Source: Laccaria trichodermophora (lineage: Eukaryota; Basidiomycota; Agaricomycetes; Agaricales; Hydnangiaceae). Taken from it: DNA of 64,000 nt. The DNA lies in the NCBI GenBank assembly GCA_018417955.1, contig JACTVC010000020.1, positions 1,054,001 through 1,118,000 of the forward strand. Reading direction: 5' to 3'. The translations under genes were made by a program, and so were the position numbers. Below the pieces are notes generated by a model. It was not told the origin of the DNA. It did no database searches and worked only from the letters and a program-made list of their open reading frames with translations. Below, piece by piece: positions 11,850-24,860 of the stretch. Position 1 is the stretch's first letter. Each line of letters starts with the position of its first letter.

Positions 11850-14070
11850 GTGGTAAGTTTTCGATCATTTTTGGCCATAGTTTCGGTGCAAGGTAGAATG
11901 GACGAGCAGAACCTCCCCATGAAATTGTTATCGACGACAAAAGAGTACCGTCTACATGTGTAACAAAACCAAACAAACAACTCTTCTCCTGCCAAGTTCG
12001 TCAAACAGCTCATATGGCTAGATCACAAAGGTACATATCAGTATCTTATCTGGATGCTGAAACTTACCGACAAGATAGAAAATGCAAGTTCAGCGATCGC
12101 AACGGTACACGTGAAGGCAAAAATCCACACTTTGACTGGCATGTAATTCTGAAGTCAAAATGTTCATGAATCCTTGCATAATCGACCTTACCGTGTACAT
12201 GGAGACTGCCAATGTCGACAAACGGGTGTAAATGACTTTCAAATGTAGTAAGTCATCCCTCAGCATTCAAATTTTTGTAAAACTCACTTTACCTGAAAGC
12301 TACAGTGCACGGCGGATTTGGGGAACATTTTCGACATCTCCGACAAGTTTGACGGATGTCAATACATCATGCTAAGCCCTGGGCAAGGTCGATGAAGGCA
12401 ACGAAGGCTAAATCTCAGAGGTGAGTCCACAGATACTTGAATAACAACATAAACTTACATCTTAATTTAAACATGAACAATAGACTTGATGACGGGCGAG
12501 CGTAACAAGGCCGGTAAATCTTCAGGAAGTAGTAACGTGTATAAACATCTGGAGGACCAGGTTAATCCCAGATAATGATTGCCGGAAATCGATATGTTGT
12601 GTCGACGCAAACCAAGGCCTAAATAAAACGGGTAAGTACTTCTTCGTGCATAGGGTCTTGATATACTCAACTAACATTTCCTTTTGCAGTTTCTCAATGA
12701 CGGCTAAAGCAATCCAACATCCGTAAACAATAAGCGCATACACATGCCATTTAGCGGATGGCGATATGTCGTGTTGAAGCAAAGCAGATACATGGCAAGG
12801 TGGACAGCTGGAGGGTGGCCTCCATACATCCAGCGGACATCGAGGAGTTGTCTTGTGACCAGTAGGAATGCAGGGCAGTTTGCAGAGTCAACGTACCCCC
12901 ATTTGGTGGACGCCGATACATATAGTTAATGTTGTTGCTGAGGCTAGGAGCAGTGACGTGAACGTGGTGTGCTTAAACAATAGTCAACAATAACAGCAGC
13001 AGCAAATGTATGAACAGACGAGAACTCTAGTACGATGAACGGGTAAGTATCATCCCCACATTGGCAATAAGATAAACAACTTACATCACATTGAAAAATG
13101 TCTGGCGTGGCGGTGATTCGCACTGCGAATCCTTCATCAAACCTGGCCCACACTCAAGAAAGGCTTTCATGATCAAGATGGCAGTATGTCGTGTTGGAGA
13201 TCCATAGCAAGCTCGAAGGGTTTCGGAAACAGGAGGGTGGCATATGTCCATTTTGTGGACAATGATACATCGTCGTCTTGGGGCCAGGGGGAATGCAGGG
13301 CATTGTGCAGAGTCATCGTACCCCCATTTGGCGGACGGCGATACATATAGTCAACGTCACTTGTCGAGGTCACGAACGTCAACATGGTGCACATAGGCAA
13401 TTTGACAATAACGACGGCAGGAAATGTATGACTACATGGGAAATCTAAGATCAATTGGTAAGTATCATCCCCACATTATAAAAAAGATTAACAACTTACG
13501 TGGCATTTAAAAAGAGTTTGGTGTCGCAGTGCTTCGCACCGCTCATCCTTGAAGCTGCCCTCAACTCAACAAAGTTTTTCTTCATTCAACGAGGCATTCC
13601 TTGTGGGCCAACGGTCCGCTCGCCGCAGGGCCAAAACCTCAGAAGAATAGTGCGAAAATCTTCGAAAAAAGGACAGTGTCAGTACATATGTTCAAATACG
13701 AGAAGTAAATTCAGGCGTGAGAGGTGCTACAGGCCACAGCCTGGATACATGGGACTTCATGAGGAAATGAGAAGGTTGACTACATTACTTGTGGGCCAAC
13801 GGTCCACTCGCCGCGGGGCCAAAGCCTAGGAAAAATGCTGCAAAAATCTTCGTAAAAAGGTGGGTGTTTGGACATACCAACAATACGAGCAAGGGCTTAC
13901 CGTTTTTGAAAAGAAATTGCCTCTTGCAATAGCCAGAAACAACAATGGGCAACAGTCTGAATGTCTTCGATGGCAAGCAGCATATGAAAATCATTGGAAG
14001 GAGGGTCATAACAACACCATGAGAAAAGGAGAGGAGGATGAAAATGGCAAAAATCGTCAGAGCCTTTATA
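11850..14070 (-). other. L2, left spacer gene: multi-exon unit of unknown family
   Basis: Minus-strand unit from a TATAAAG at 14064-14070. The first exon region encodes a stretch ending with CFWLLQEAISFQ in one frame or MTLLPMIFICCLPSKTF in another. Downstream, the exon ending MKKNFVELRAASRMSGAKHC is open in this copy while units 1 and 5 have lost the frame there. The hairpin site at 13526-13542 and the RRPPNGG box near 13320-13345 are kept; another hairpin near 13109 is decayed. It is shorter than L1 because one exon block between 13670 and 13740 is deleted. No known family; likely degenerating. Confidence 0.35.
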
Positions 14071-16013
14071 CCTGGGCACTACGGGGATCTGCGAGGTACG
14101 GAATGGTGGTATTTTTGCAGCGGCCTGGGCCAGCAGCCCTTCAGCTCCCATTGATTTCCCACAGCTAAATTTCATTTCAGTGAATGATCCCCACTAACCT
14201 ACCCTGTGTGATCAGACACGTCTGTAGCCTAAGATCACGGAATTATTCTGGCTCATTTCAGAAAATTTCCTGGTTTGCTTAGTTGCTGACATTCTCTGAA
14301 TTCCTTCTTCAATTATTTCAGTCTAGTTCCATCACAATTCATGCCCACTGCAGCAGAATGAAGTACTTGGCAGAGAACCACTGACAAGTACTTCATTCTG
14401 ATAAAATGGGCACGAATAGAAGAAACTCAACCGACCCGAATTCTGGTACTCACTAAGATCCTGAGAATTGAAAAGTTGAAATATTACCCTTCACGCCACG
14501 CACACCATACATTCCAGCTCATAGGGTTTCAATAAACCCAATCTGTGATCCTGGCATGTTTACATGGCGACATCATTTGGTCAGCATATACAAAGGCTTG
14601 CGAGATTTGGACCCACAAAGGCATTGAACCGGATGATGAGAATGAGGTAAGGAGTATGGATGGATCAAAGAAAGGCGGCAGACAGTGCAGATTTCATCAT
14701 CAATCTGATCTGATCTTGGAAACCCAATTAGAAGGTGCACCAATTGCCCTTCTCCATTCCCTCATTTGTTGATCAGTGATAAAACTGAGAGTTCGCGAGT
14801 GAAGAAATAGATTACAAACCATATTCCCTGCTCATTTCGCCATAAGTGCATACTCTACTTCTGAAATCATTACTTACAATATTATGAGTGGTTTTAAAGG
14901 GGTCAGCTCCCTTGCAATCCCATTGACGAGGCCAATACAGGGTATGTGTGTCAAAATATGATACGTATAATGGAAAAGCTTCGCAATTACTTAGAAGTTT
15001 ACTTTGACTTGATACTTTTACATCTGGCAGCTTGCCAGTATTTGTATGTATTGAGCAACTTTAGCATTTAAATTCATAACTTTTTTCGCATTTTATGAAC
15101 AAGACAGGTCGTTCAAAACAATGCCGTATTCGATACTAATAATTTATTTACACACGTAGAAAAAAGAATCAAGTGAGCGCGTTTACTGGTTGTGCTGCGC
15201 GTCGAAGATGAAGTGAGAGCGTGGTGAACAAACAAATGCACATCTCCTCCTCCCCCGTTTCTGCTTCTGCCTCTTTCTGCACTCTTCATTTTCCATCAAG
15301 GGTCCGGCTCTAGACCTTCCTCCCATCCTCACTAGCAACCCTCACCCCTTGTTCTTGAAATTTTTCTTCCTTCTCGTTCCTTCTTCTAGGTCCCCGCAAT
15401 GAATTCAGAATCCTCGCAAAGTGCCCGCGCATTGTAGGTTCTTTCTGAAAAACTTCTGCATCAGAAATTAGCACCATCAAGGGTCCTACCTGACAGGTGA
15501 AACCCGTTTTACCCAACACTTTTGTGCGATCTGTGCGGTGATTGTTTCTTGGATGGTGGGTAGGAGGCCGTCCTCCGACTACTCAATTGTCTGTTTTTGT
15601 ATATCCCCCATTAGATATTCTTTGAGGGGTACTACTGTGGAGTACCAGGTGGCCACTAGTGGACTCTCCTCCTTTGTAGCATTTCATTTGCAATGCAACT
15701 GAATGGAATTCTTCCTCCGACGTTCAAAGTCACGTTTGAATGTTTGCACAAGTACGCTCAAAGATGTACTTCTTTTATTTTTGTTTCTTCACGTACCACC
15801 AAAGAAGTCTATTTAATATCACCGAATAAAACAATCCTAACTGAGTAACGGAGGGGAGAAGATAAATCAAGTTGCGCAGATATATCTCCGATCACCTAAT
15901 TCCGGACTTGTAACCATAATTCATTTTCCTCCCATCCGTCAAACATTCCGTTCCCTGACAGGTACGCGATATTCCGGATACGCCCATATCGCCTCTTCAA
16001 AAGTCTATAAAAG
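14064..16013. promoter_or_regulatory. Divergent spacer of unit 2 with a TATA box at each end
   Basis: Bounded by TATAAAG (minus, 14064-14070) and TATAAAAG (plus, 16006-16013). It contains the perfect 16-base inverted repeat CAGAATGAAGTACTTG with a 15-base loop at 14354-14400. I see no gene in this stretch that I can support. Confidence 0.45.
14354..14400. repeat. 47-base hairpin insertion, unit 2
   Basis: Two perfect 16-base arms (CAGAATGAAGTACTTG and its complement) around a 15-base loop. Unit 1 lacks it at the same place, so it is an insertion or was precisely lost there. Confidence 0.8.
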
Positions 16014-18190
16014 CCAGGGGACTGAACGTCAAATGCCCATCCCCTTCCTCCACGTCTCTTCCCTCTCCTCTCCTCTCCTCTCTCCTCTGCTCCCTCTCGC
16101 ATCAACGCTACTCTCGACAATGCGCAGTACACACCAGCCGAAATACTGTTTGCGCAGAGCGCTTCGTCATCGTGTGCATCACCGGCCTTTCACGCCGACA
16201 ACGAGTTCTGTCCACATATGATCATTTGCGGAGAGTTCTAGATAAAAAGGTACATCAGCTTTCGATTGAACACAAGCCGTTTACTTACGAATTTACTTGA
16301 GATTTTATCTATCCGAGTATTCACTTATCCCGCGAGAATACTACACAGGTACTGACCATAGATTTCCTCTAGGCTGATGACTGTTCGGACCACCATTTTC
16401 TCGCCGAGTCCTCCGATTTTTCGTTAAAGGAGGTGGGGGATGCATGCCCGACGTCGCGTAACATCACTCCATGTCCGGTAAGTGTCGAATGAATTTTGAT
16501 ATCGTTGACTTACTTTTAGCGTGCTTGCGAGCGGACGGACCCCTTGGTTCTTGGTAAAAGGCCATAGTAATTCTGCTCGACCTCGAACGCATGCCCTGTT
16601 GACTGTCGTCGTTCACGGTTGCCGCTCGAGGTGCGTAGCACCACGAGCATTCGGAAAATCTGATTGTCAAGGTGAGTACATGCTTGTTTTTCTAGTGTTC
16701 GAAGGTATGTACTCACGCGCATTTTGTTTCAAAGAAATCGTGCCCTTTGCTACCGATGTTTTGGCCTAGCGACGAACGGATTGGCGGTACGGTGAATACG
16801 CAACTGGAGTATTCGATAAAGCTGATTTTAAAAAGGTTAGTACACGCTCGTCTTTCTGGTGTTCGGAGTACTTACACACGTACATTTTGTTTCAGGGAAA
16901 TCGTGCCCTTTCTTACCGAATGGACCAGCTGGCTGTGCAGGGAAACACTAAACTGGGTCAGTACGTGTTCATGCTGTAATGATCAGAACTATGGACTTAC
17001 ACCCGATTGTGTGAAGATGCCCCCCGTTTTTTCCTGAGATTTTGGCCCCGCGGCGAGCGGACGACTGGCCCGCAGCTAAAGCCCTGTAAATGATGAAAAC
17101 CGCTGTTGAGTATAGGATAGGATAGGTTTGAGGAGTAGCGGTGCGAAGCACCGCGACGTCAAACTCTTTTCAAATGCAATGTAAGTGGTTTATCTTATTG
17201 TTGATGTCGGGATGGTACTTACCGATTCATCGTAGATTTCTCATGCTGGTTCATATCCTGCTGCCGTTGTTGCCTATGCACACCACGTTCACGTCGTTCC
17301 TGGCCTCAACATGACGTTGAATATATGTATCGACATCCGCCAAACGGGGGTACATCGACTCTGCAAAGGTATGTTAGTTTTCATGAATGGTTAAGAAAGG
17401 AAAACTTACTTTGTGAATGTAGCATCTACGCCCCATGGATAGTCATCGTCAACGGCGTTGACTATCTGTATCGACGTCCGCCAAACGGGGGTATGTCGAC
17501 TGCGCAAAAGTACGTTACTTTCCGCGAAGGCCTGTTTAGGGACGGAGAACTGACTTTGTGAAGTTACATCTACGTCCCATGGCTCGTCGTCGTCGATCGC
17601 GCCCTCAGCACCTTGCATACCCTCTAAACTTCTTGAAGAACCGTTGTATCCACAGTCCACCCCTTTGCAACGAGGAAGTCGTCCGTTTCTCGATTGTTTG
17701 TTTGAGAGGTGGTCTGGGGTGGGCAATGGGAGGAGTCCTGCAAGACGTAAGGAAGAGATGGTGATGCGTGGGACGAAGGAAAGCGTTGCGTGGTTATCGA
17801 TCTGAAGAGTGCGTTGGGGAGTGACTGTGGTGGGATTGTTGGACGATAAAACGTTGTGAGTGTTTCTCTTGTTTTTTTTCCCCCTTGATTTCAGAATGTT
17901 GATAGAGTGGAACAGACGCGGACTTGCCAATTGTCGTTGATGGGGGTGGCGGGATACACGAGTTCCCAGATTGTTGGGTGTTTGGAGACGTTTTGAGGAG
18001 AAAACGACCGCTGGAAGTTGGTGGATCCTGCTCTGTAAGTACTCCCCTCTGAAAGTCTTATTGAGAAGCTCACGTCTGTTACGCCTCAAGACCCTCCATA
18101 ACCGCAACCATCACCAGACGGCACATACCCTACACGATCCTTTCACCCTCTCAAACCCTTTATCGGCATGGGAATCGTGCGTTGAGACGT
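16006..18190 (+). pseudogene. R2, right spacer gene lacking its start exon
   Basis: TATAAAAG at 16006-16013 and the CT-rich leader are present, but about 74 bases containing the MALFVTG start exon and its donor site are deleted: after the leader near 16100 the sequence continues directly within what is intron 1 in units 1, 4 and 5. Exon 2 also carries the TAG after CGEF. Later parts keep hairpins at 16630-16642 and 17138-17154 and RRPPNGG boxes near 17330 and 17470. The exon beginning at the CTACGTCCCATGG position and the short introns with CTTAC branch sites are still visible. I call it a pseudogene because both the start codon and the frame are lost; it could still make a non-coding transcript. 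Confidence 0.45.
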
Positions 18191-18532
18191 TGTAGGGCGT
18201 AGTTATGTCGGAGACGGACGTTGAAGGTCATTCAGTGCGACGTGTTGGTTCTTCTTTAGCGGGGCTGGTTGGGAGGAAGGACGGATGGGAATGTGAGGCA
18301 TGGGTTAGAGCCGGAATCTGATTGATTAGAAGGATTGAAGACGCGAGTACGCGTAGAATGTATGAGTCAAAATCGCGTCGCGTCCGTTTTTGATTCCGGC
18401 TGCGTCATCAGGAGCGCCATCTGCTGATCGATCCCTGCACTTCATTCAATCCTTTTGTCAATCCATGCAGGGCTTTGCTTACGATGCATACAAAACCACA
18501 TCCATCCTATCAATGACACCACAACCATCATC

Positions 18533-20751
18533 ATGTCCTGGTCAACCCACCTCCCTCCCGCTATCACACATCACCTCCCCACTTGGACCACACACCTCCA
18601 CCTCCCACCAACCGACGTCCTAATCCTCATCCTTCTCTCCTTCCTCGCCCTCATCCCCTTCCTCCCTCGCCCTTCCTCCTTCTTTCGAGCCAGCGTCCGA
18701 ACAACGCCCCTCCCCGGCCCACGCAACACCTCCCTCCTCTTTGGGCTCTACCGCCACATCAACGAGTCTCCCGACCCCGGGCTGGTATACGAACAATGGG
18801 CGGAGGAATACGGTCCCGCGTATGTTGTCCCTGGGGGTTTTGGCTCCAAGAGGGTGGTGATTCTCGATCCGAGGGCGAATGCCCATTTTTATGCGAGGGA
18901 GACGTTTGGGTATGTACAGACGAAGCTTTCTAGGGTTTTTATTGAGAATCTGGTGCCGTGCTTCGTTTTTTTTCTTGGAGTGAGCGCTTATGGTGTGGAG
19001 TGTAGTTTGGACGAGGACTGTTGTGGGCTGAAGGGGAGAGTCATAAACGGTGAGTTTTCTACTTGTTTGAGTCAGTCTGCTTCCATTCTTCACTTACTCA
19101 AGTCGCACATAGACAACGCAAAGCGCTTACCCCAGCATTCAGCAATGCAGCCATCCGAAAACTAACCTCCGTATTCTTTGATTCTGCACACAAGGTTCGT
19201 CATTGTTTCCCCTCCCTCCTCTGGCCCTCGTTGACGCGCGTTCTAAATATAGCTGAAAGGAATCTGGGACGCCAAAATCGACGCAAGCACCACAGACGAC
19301 ATAACTCTGGACGTCCAAATCTGGATGAACCACATCTCGTCCGTCCTCCCTCCCCTCCTCTCATCCCCTCACTAACACCCTCTCTATTTCCTCCGTAGAC
19401 TCGACTCAATAGGCATAGCAGGCTTCTCCCACACCTTCGGCGCCCTCGACGGCAACAACACACCCGTCATAGACGTCTTTGACTCCTTTGCATCTTCCGA
19501 CACCTCCTTCCTATCCAAACTCGTGTTTTTCCTTGGACCTGTTTTTCCAATGTTGCAGAAATTGCCGACGAGGCAGAATAGGATGTTTAAGAGGTTGAGG
19601 AGGACTATGGGAGCGATTGCGGATGAGCTTATGGCTAGGGATCGGAGGATGCGTGAGGGGGGAGTAGGGACAGGGAAGGAGGAGGAAAAGTCGATTATTG
19701 GGTTGTTGCATGAGTTTTGCGTCGTTCTTTAGGATAGCGGCTGATAAGGGGGACAGTGAAAGCGGAAGATAAGAGCTCGTCGTTGGCTATGACGCAGGAG
19801 GAGATTTTGGCTCAGGTTCGGTATCTTTATTTTTTAGGAATCTTTTGATGACGTTTCTTTTTAACTAGATGAATGTACTTCTACTAGCGGGCTACGAAAC
19901 CACTTCCAGTAAGCCATCCCTCTCTTTCCCTTCTCTTTTTTGCTAACGCTCATTATTTACAGTCAGTTTAACCGTATGTTGTCCCCATTACCTCTTCCCG
20001 AACACTAACACCTTCGTTTCACAGTGGGCCCTAATAGAACTCTGCCGCCGCCCAGACAAACAACAACGACTCCGAGACGAGCTCTCCCAATTCAGCGGCA
20101 CCGATCCAACATGGGAACAACTCTCCACGAGCCTGCCTTACTTGGATGCGGTTGTCCAAGAGGTGTTGAGGTTGCATCCGCCTGTTGAGGAGACTACGCG
20201 TGTGGTAAGTTGTTGTTTTCTTCTTCCCTTTTTCTCATTCACCACTCACAAACGAACAACAGGCAGCCCAAGACGACATAATCCCCTTCTCCTCCCCCTT
20301 TGGAACTTCCGGCACCAACACGTCATTGGTGATAGCAAAGGGAACAACCATCACATCCCCCATCCGCGCTCTCAACCGCTCACAAGCGCTCTGGGGCCCA
20401 GACGCCAAGGAGTTTGTACCCGAGCGGTGGTTGGATGATATGCGTGGTGTCACGGGGAAAGCGAAGGAGATTATGGGACATAGACATATATTGACGTTTT
20501 CGGATGGGCCGAGGACGTGTCTTGGGAAAGGGTTTGCGTTGGCGAATTTTAAGGTTCGTTTTGCGTTTCCAAAGTTCTTGTTTTCTGATGCACTGTAGGC
20601 GACTTTGTCGGTGTTGATTCGGAACTACGACTTTGCGTTCCCTGGTGGTTTGGATACGAAGATTGAGAAACATCCCTCTATTTTGCCTCGTCCAAAGGTT
20701 GCTGGGGAGGTTGGGGCACGGGTTCCGTTGAGCGTTAGGAGGGTTGAGTGA
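18533..20751 (+). CDS. Cytochrome P450, copy 2 (558 aa, donor of intron 5 mutated)
   Basis: Second copy of the array P450. Exons: 18533-18952, 19006-19049, 19113-19194, 19253-19338, 19399-19709, 19757-19815, 19869-19908, 19963-19973, 20025-20204, 20263-20553, 20599-20751. The anchor, AGYETTS, EVLR, PERW and FSDGPRTCLGKG motifs are all intact. Two donors are odd: intron 5 begins ATGAGT where the other copies have GTGAGT (a CpG to CpA change), and intron 1 begins GTGCCG after a one-base insertion. If intron 5 is retained the frame stops at the TAG near 19731, before the I-helix and haem loop, so this copy may be non-functional or poorly expressed. It ends 228 bases before the convergent NRP-2 stop. 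Confidence 0.88.
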
Positions 20752-20978
20752 GTGATTGGGATTGGATTGTGCACGGTTAAGGTTGTATTTCAAGTTGTGA
20801 TTCAAAAGCATTGTACTCGTGTTGCGTTCGAATTACTGTACATTGGATACATACGTATGATACACAAATTTTTCATCTTGTTGATTTGTAAATGACCAAG
20901 AATGTATTGTACTCGTGTTGCGTTTGTACTGTTGTACATACATATGATACACAGATCTTCGTCTGATAAATGACTCGA

Positions 20979-22482
20979 TTAAACTGTCCTTGAGCCAGCA
21001 GAGAGGTGGTTCAGACTGGGGTCATATACGTTGATAGCTACCATCCCCACAACAGTTGAGTAACTCGTATCAGTTAAAGCAAGAAGATCAACATACTGCT
21101 CTGCATCTGTGCCTGACCAGGTTTATTCGATGATGAGGTACCTGGTAGTCGCACGGCAATCAGACATGGTCTGTAAAATGAAAAAAGCGAAACAGACTTT
21201 GCGAAGCAATAGGACTCTGCAAAGAATCCATGACCGGCTTGCCGCTCCCATCTTCCTGACCCACACTCTGCTGGCCACTCATACCCTGCAAAAGGGTTCC
21301 CGGAGGGCCATGATACGCCATCACCTGAGGCTGCCTCTGCTGCTGTTGGGGTGCCTGCATCTCCCCTCCTCCTCCTCCACTCGTTGTTCCACTCTTACCC
21401 TGAGTCAACCCACCACCAGCACTCCCAGCCTTCCCCGGCGGCCTCCCCTCAACCCTCCTAACAAACTCCCCCCAACACGCCCTCTCATCCCCACCCATCG
21501 CCTCAAACTGCTCCCTCACGGCCGCTGGCGCCTTTCGCCAAACCGCCCGATGCCGACACACCGTGCTCTTCACGTACCGACTCCCAAACACGCGTTCGAA
21601 CGCCGTGCGTTGGGTCATGCTTGCCCCGGAGGGGGACTGGGAAATGAGCGAGTCCATGGCTGCGAAACCTGCGGAGAGCTCGTAGACTGTGTAGTCGTTT
21701 GGCCAGCGTTTTAGTGGTGGGTGTGGGTGGTATGGTATTGAAGAAGAGGATGAGGAAGCGGGGGAGGAGAGGTGGATTGGTGTTGTTGGTGTTAAGTAGG
21801 CTGGGGGGGCGGATTGGGGTTGGAGAGGGGAAGCAGGGGTGGGTGTGTAGAAGGTGGGGTATAGGTATGCAGTGGGTGTGGGGTTTTGCGTGTTGGTGGT
21901 GGGGTTCAACGTAGGGCTGTTGGTGGATGTTGATGGGGTCGGTGGGAGTACTGCTGCTGATGTGGATGCAACGAGGATGGGGCTGCTTTGGGGTGGGGGA
22001 ATGGTGCCGTGGGACATGTAGTACCCGTTTGAGATGTGGATCTTTGATAGATGCCCCCCTGGGTCGGAGGGGTCTGGTATTGACCGCTTCGATAGGGGTT
22101 TTGGTGCGGTGGTGTCGTGCTTTGACGACGATGAGGGCTGCTTGGGGGCCATGGGTGGTGTGTTTCCCGGAACTGGGAGTGTTGGAGCCGGGGGTCGAAC
22201 GGTCATTTGCAGTTTCAGCTCTTCGCGGAGGCTGAGGCATTCGTCCTCCGGCAGCCCCTCGAGAAGGCTTTTACGAGCTCGGTATAGGAGACGCTGTTGA
22301 CTTTCCACTATCCGAACTGTGCTGACTGTATGTTGCTCCCAATGACTTGATGTGGGGTTGTAGGTATCCAGATACAAGGAAGGGTTTAAACCTAAGTCGG
22401 ATACGAGTGATGTAAATTGGGATAGCTGGAAATAGGGAAAGGTGGGGACGGTTTGCTGGAGTCGTATTGGATCGGTATTGGA
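20979..22482 (-). CDS. NRP copy 2, putative nuclear protein, 5'-truncated
   Basis: Minus-strand exons 21198-22482, 21097-21141 and 20979-21037. Domain order is as in the complete copy 5: conserved N-terminal part, Pro/Ser-rich middle, conserved block with RTAFERVFGSRYVKSTVCRH, Gln-rich tail, then short exons SSNKPGQAQMQ and NHLSAGSRTV. The acceptor of the small exon is CAG in a slightly different sequence from copies 3 and 5, but the frame is kept. The Gly-rich loop after the conserved block is shorter than in copy 1. First two exons and the start codon are absent. From 21423 to its 5' end it is identical to copy 1, which marks the start of the 6.6 kb identical block. Confidence 0.65.
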
Positions 22483-22639
22483 CTGTCTGTCATATTTGAA
22501 TTTGAAGTGGGAAGACACGTAGATTTATAGAGAGTGTTCTCGCCGTTTTCCGTGTTGATTTGATGTCCGTGTTGCTGCCGGACCAACGAGAACGCAGCCA
22601 TTTAGAGTTAAAAGACAGATTTGAGTTCAGCGATGAAAA

Positions 22640-24860
22640 GTGGTAAGTTTTCGATCATTTTTGGCCATAGTTTCGGTGCAAGGTAGAATGGACGAGCAGA
22701 ACCTCCCCATGAAATTGTTATCGACGACAAAAGAGTACCGTCTACATGTGTAACAAAACCAAACAAACAACTCTTCTCCTGCCAAGTTCGTCAAACAGCT
22801 CATATGGCTAGATCACAAAGGTACATATCAGTATCTTATCTGGATGCTGAAACTTACCGACAAGATAGAAAATGCAAGTTCAGCGATCGCAACGGTACAC
22901 GTGAAGGCAAAAATCCACACTTTGACTGGCATGTAATTCTGAAGTCAAAATGTTCATGAATCCTTGCATAATCGACCTTACCGTGTACATGGAGACTGCC
23001 AATGTCGACAAACGGGTGTAAATGACTTTCAAATGTAGTAAGTCATCCCTCAGCATTCAAATTTTTGTAAAACTCACTTTACCTGAAAGCTACAGTGCAC
23101 GGCGGATTTGGGGAACATTTTCGACATCTCCGACAAGTTTGACGGATGTCAATACATCATGCTAAGCCCTGGGCAAGGTCGATGAAGGCAACGAAGGCTA
23201 AATCTCAGAGGTGAGTCCACAGATACTTGAATAACAACATAAACTTACATCTTAATTTAAACATGAACAATAGACTTGATGACGGGCGAGCGTAACAAGG
23301 CCGGTAAATCTTCAGGAAGTAGTAACGTGTATAAACATCTGGAGGACCAGGTTAATCCCAGATAATGATTGCCGGAAATCGATATGTTGTGTCGACGCAA
23401 ACCAAGGCCTAAATAAAACGGGTAAGTACTTCTTCGTGCATAGGGTCTTGATATACTCAACTAACATTTCCTTTTGCAGTTTCTCAATGACGGCTAAAGC
23501 AATCCAACATCCGTAAACAATAAGCGCATACACATGCCATTTAGCGGATGGCGATATGTCGTGTTGAAGCAAAGCAGATACATGGCAAGGTGGACAGCTG
23601 GAGGGTGGCCTCCATACATCCAGCGGACATCGAGGAGTTGTCTTGTGACCAGTAGGAATGCAGGGCAGTTTGCAGAGTCAACGTACCCCCATTTGGTGGA
23701 CGCCGATACATATAGTTAATGTTGTTGCTGAGGCTAGGAGCAGTGACGTGAACGTGGTGTGCTTAAACAATAGTCAACAATAACAGCAGCAGCAAATGTA
23801 TGAACAGACGAGAACTCTAGTACGATGAACGGGTAAGTATCATCCCCACATTGGCAATAAGATAAACAACTTACATCACATTGAAAAATGTCTGGCGTGG
23901 CGGTGATTCGCACTGCGAATCCTTCATCAAACCTGGCCCACACTCAAGAAAGGCTTTCATGATCAAGATGGCAGTATGTCGTGTTGGAGATCCATAGCAA
24001 GCTCGAAGGGTTTCGGAAACAGGAGGGTGGCATATGTCCATTTTGTGGACAATGATACATCGTCGTCTTGGGGCCAGGGGGAATGCAGGGCATTGTGCAG
24101 AGTCATCGTACCCCCATTTGGCGGACGGCGATACATATAGTCAACGTCACTTGTCGAGGTCACGAACGTCAACATGGTGCACATAGGCAATTTGACAATA
24201 ACGACGGCAGGAAATGTATGACTACATGGGAAATCTAAGATCAATTGGTAAGTATCATCCCCACATTATAAAAAAGATTAACAACTTACGTGGCATTTAA
24301 AAAGAGTTTGGTGTCGCAGTGCTTCGCACCGCTCATCCTTGAAGCTGCCCTCAACTCAACAAAGTTTTTCTTCATTCAACGAGGCATTCCTTGTGGGCCA
24401 ACGGTCCGCTCGCCGCAGGGCCAAAACCTCAGAAGAATAGTGCGAAAATCTTCGAAAAAAGGACAGTGTCAGTACATATGTTCAAATACGAGAAGTAAAT
24501 TCAGGCGTGAGAGGTGCTACAGGCCACAGCCTGGATACATGGGACTTCATGAGGAAATGAGAAGGTTGACTACATTACTTGTGGGCCAACGGTCCACTCG
24601 CCGCGGGGCCAAAGCCTAGGAAAAATGCTGCAAAAATCTTCGTAAAAAGGTGGGTGTTTGGACATACCAACAATACGAGCAAGGGCTTACCGTTTTTGAA
24701 AAGAAATTGCCTCTTGCAATAGCCAGAAACAACAATGGGCAACAGTCTGAATGTCTTCGATGGCAAGCAGCATATGAAAATCATTGGAAGGAGGGTCATA
24801 ACAACACCATGAGAAAAGGAGAGGAGGATGAAAATGGCAAAAATCGTCAGAGCCTTTATA
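22640..24860 (-). other. L3, left spacer gene, identical to L2
   Basis: Minus-strand multi-exon unit starting at a TATAAAG (24854-24860). It lies wholly inside the 6.6 kb block shared with unit 2, so the exon MKKNFVELRAASRMSGAKHC, the box RRPPNGG near 24110-24135 and the hairpin at 24316-24332 are the same. Its identity means it adds no independent evidence that the frame is conserved. Family not recognised. Confidence 0.35.

Larger units (their letters stand above)
11693..22482. repeat. Tandem repeat unit 2 (10.79 kb)
   Basis: Second period of the array, the shortest because it has no large insertion and has lost the first exon of R. The block 10633-17271 recurs at 21423-28061 with a constant offset of 10790 and no difference that I could find. 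Confidence 0.9.
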
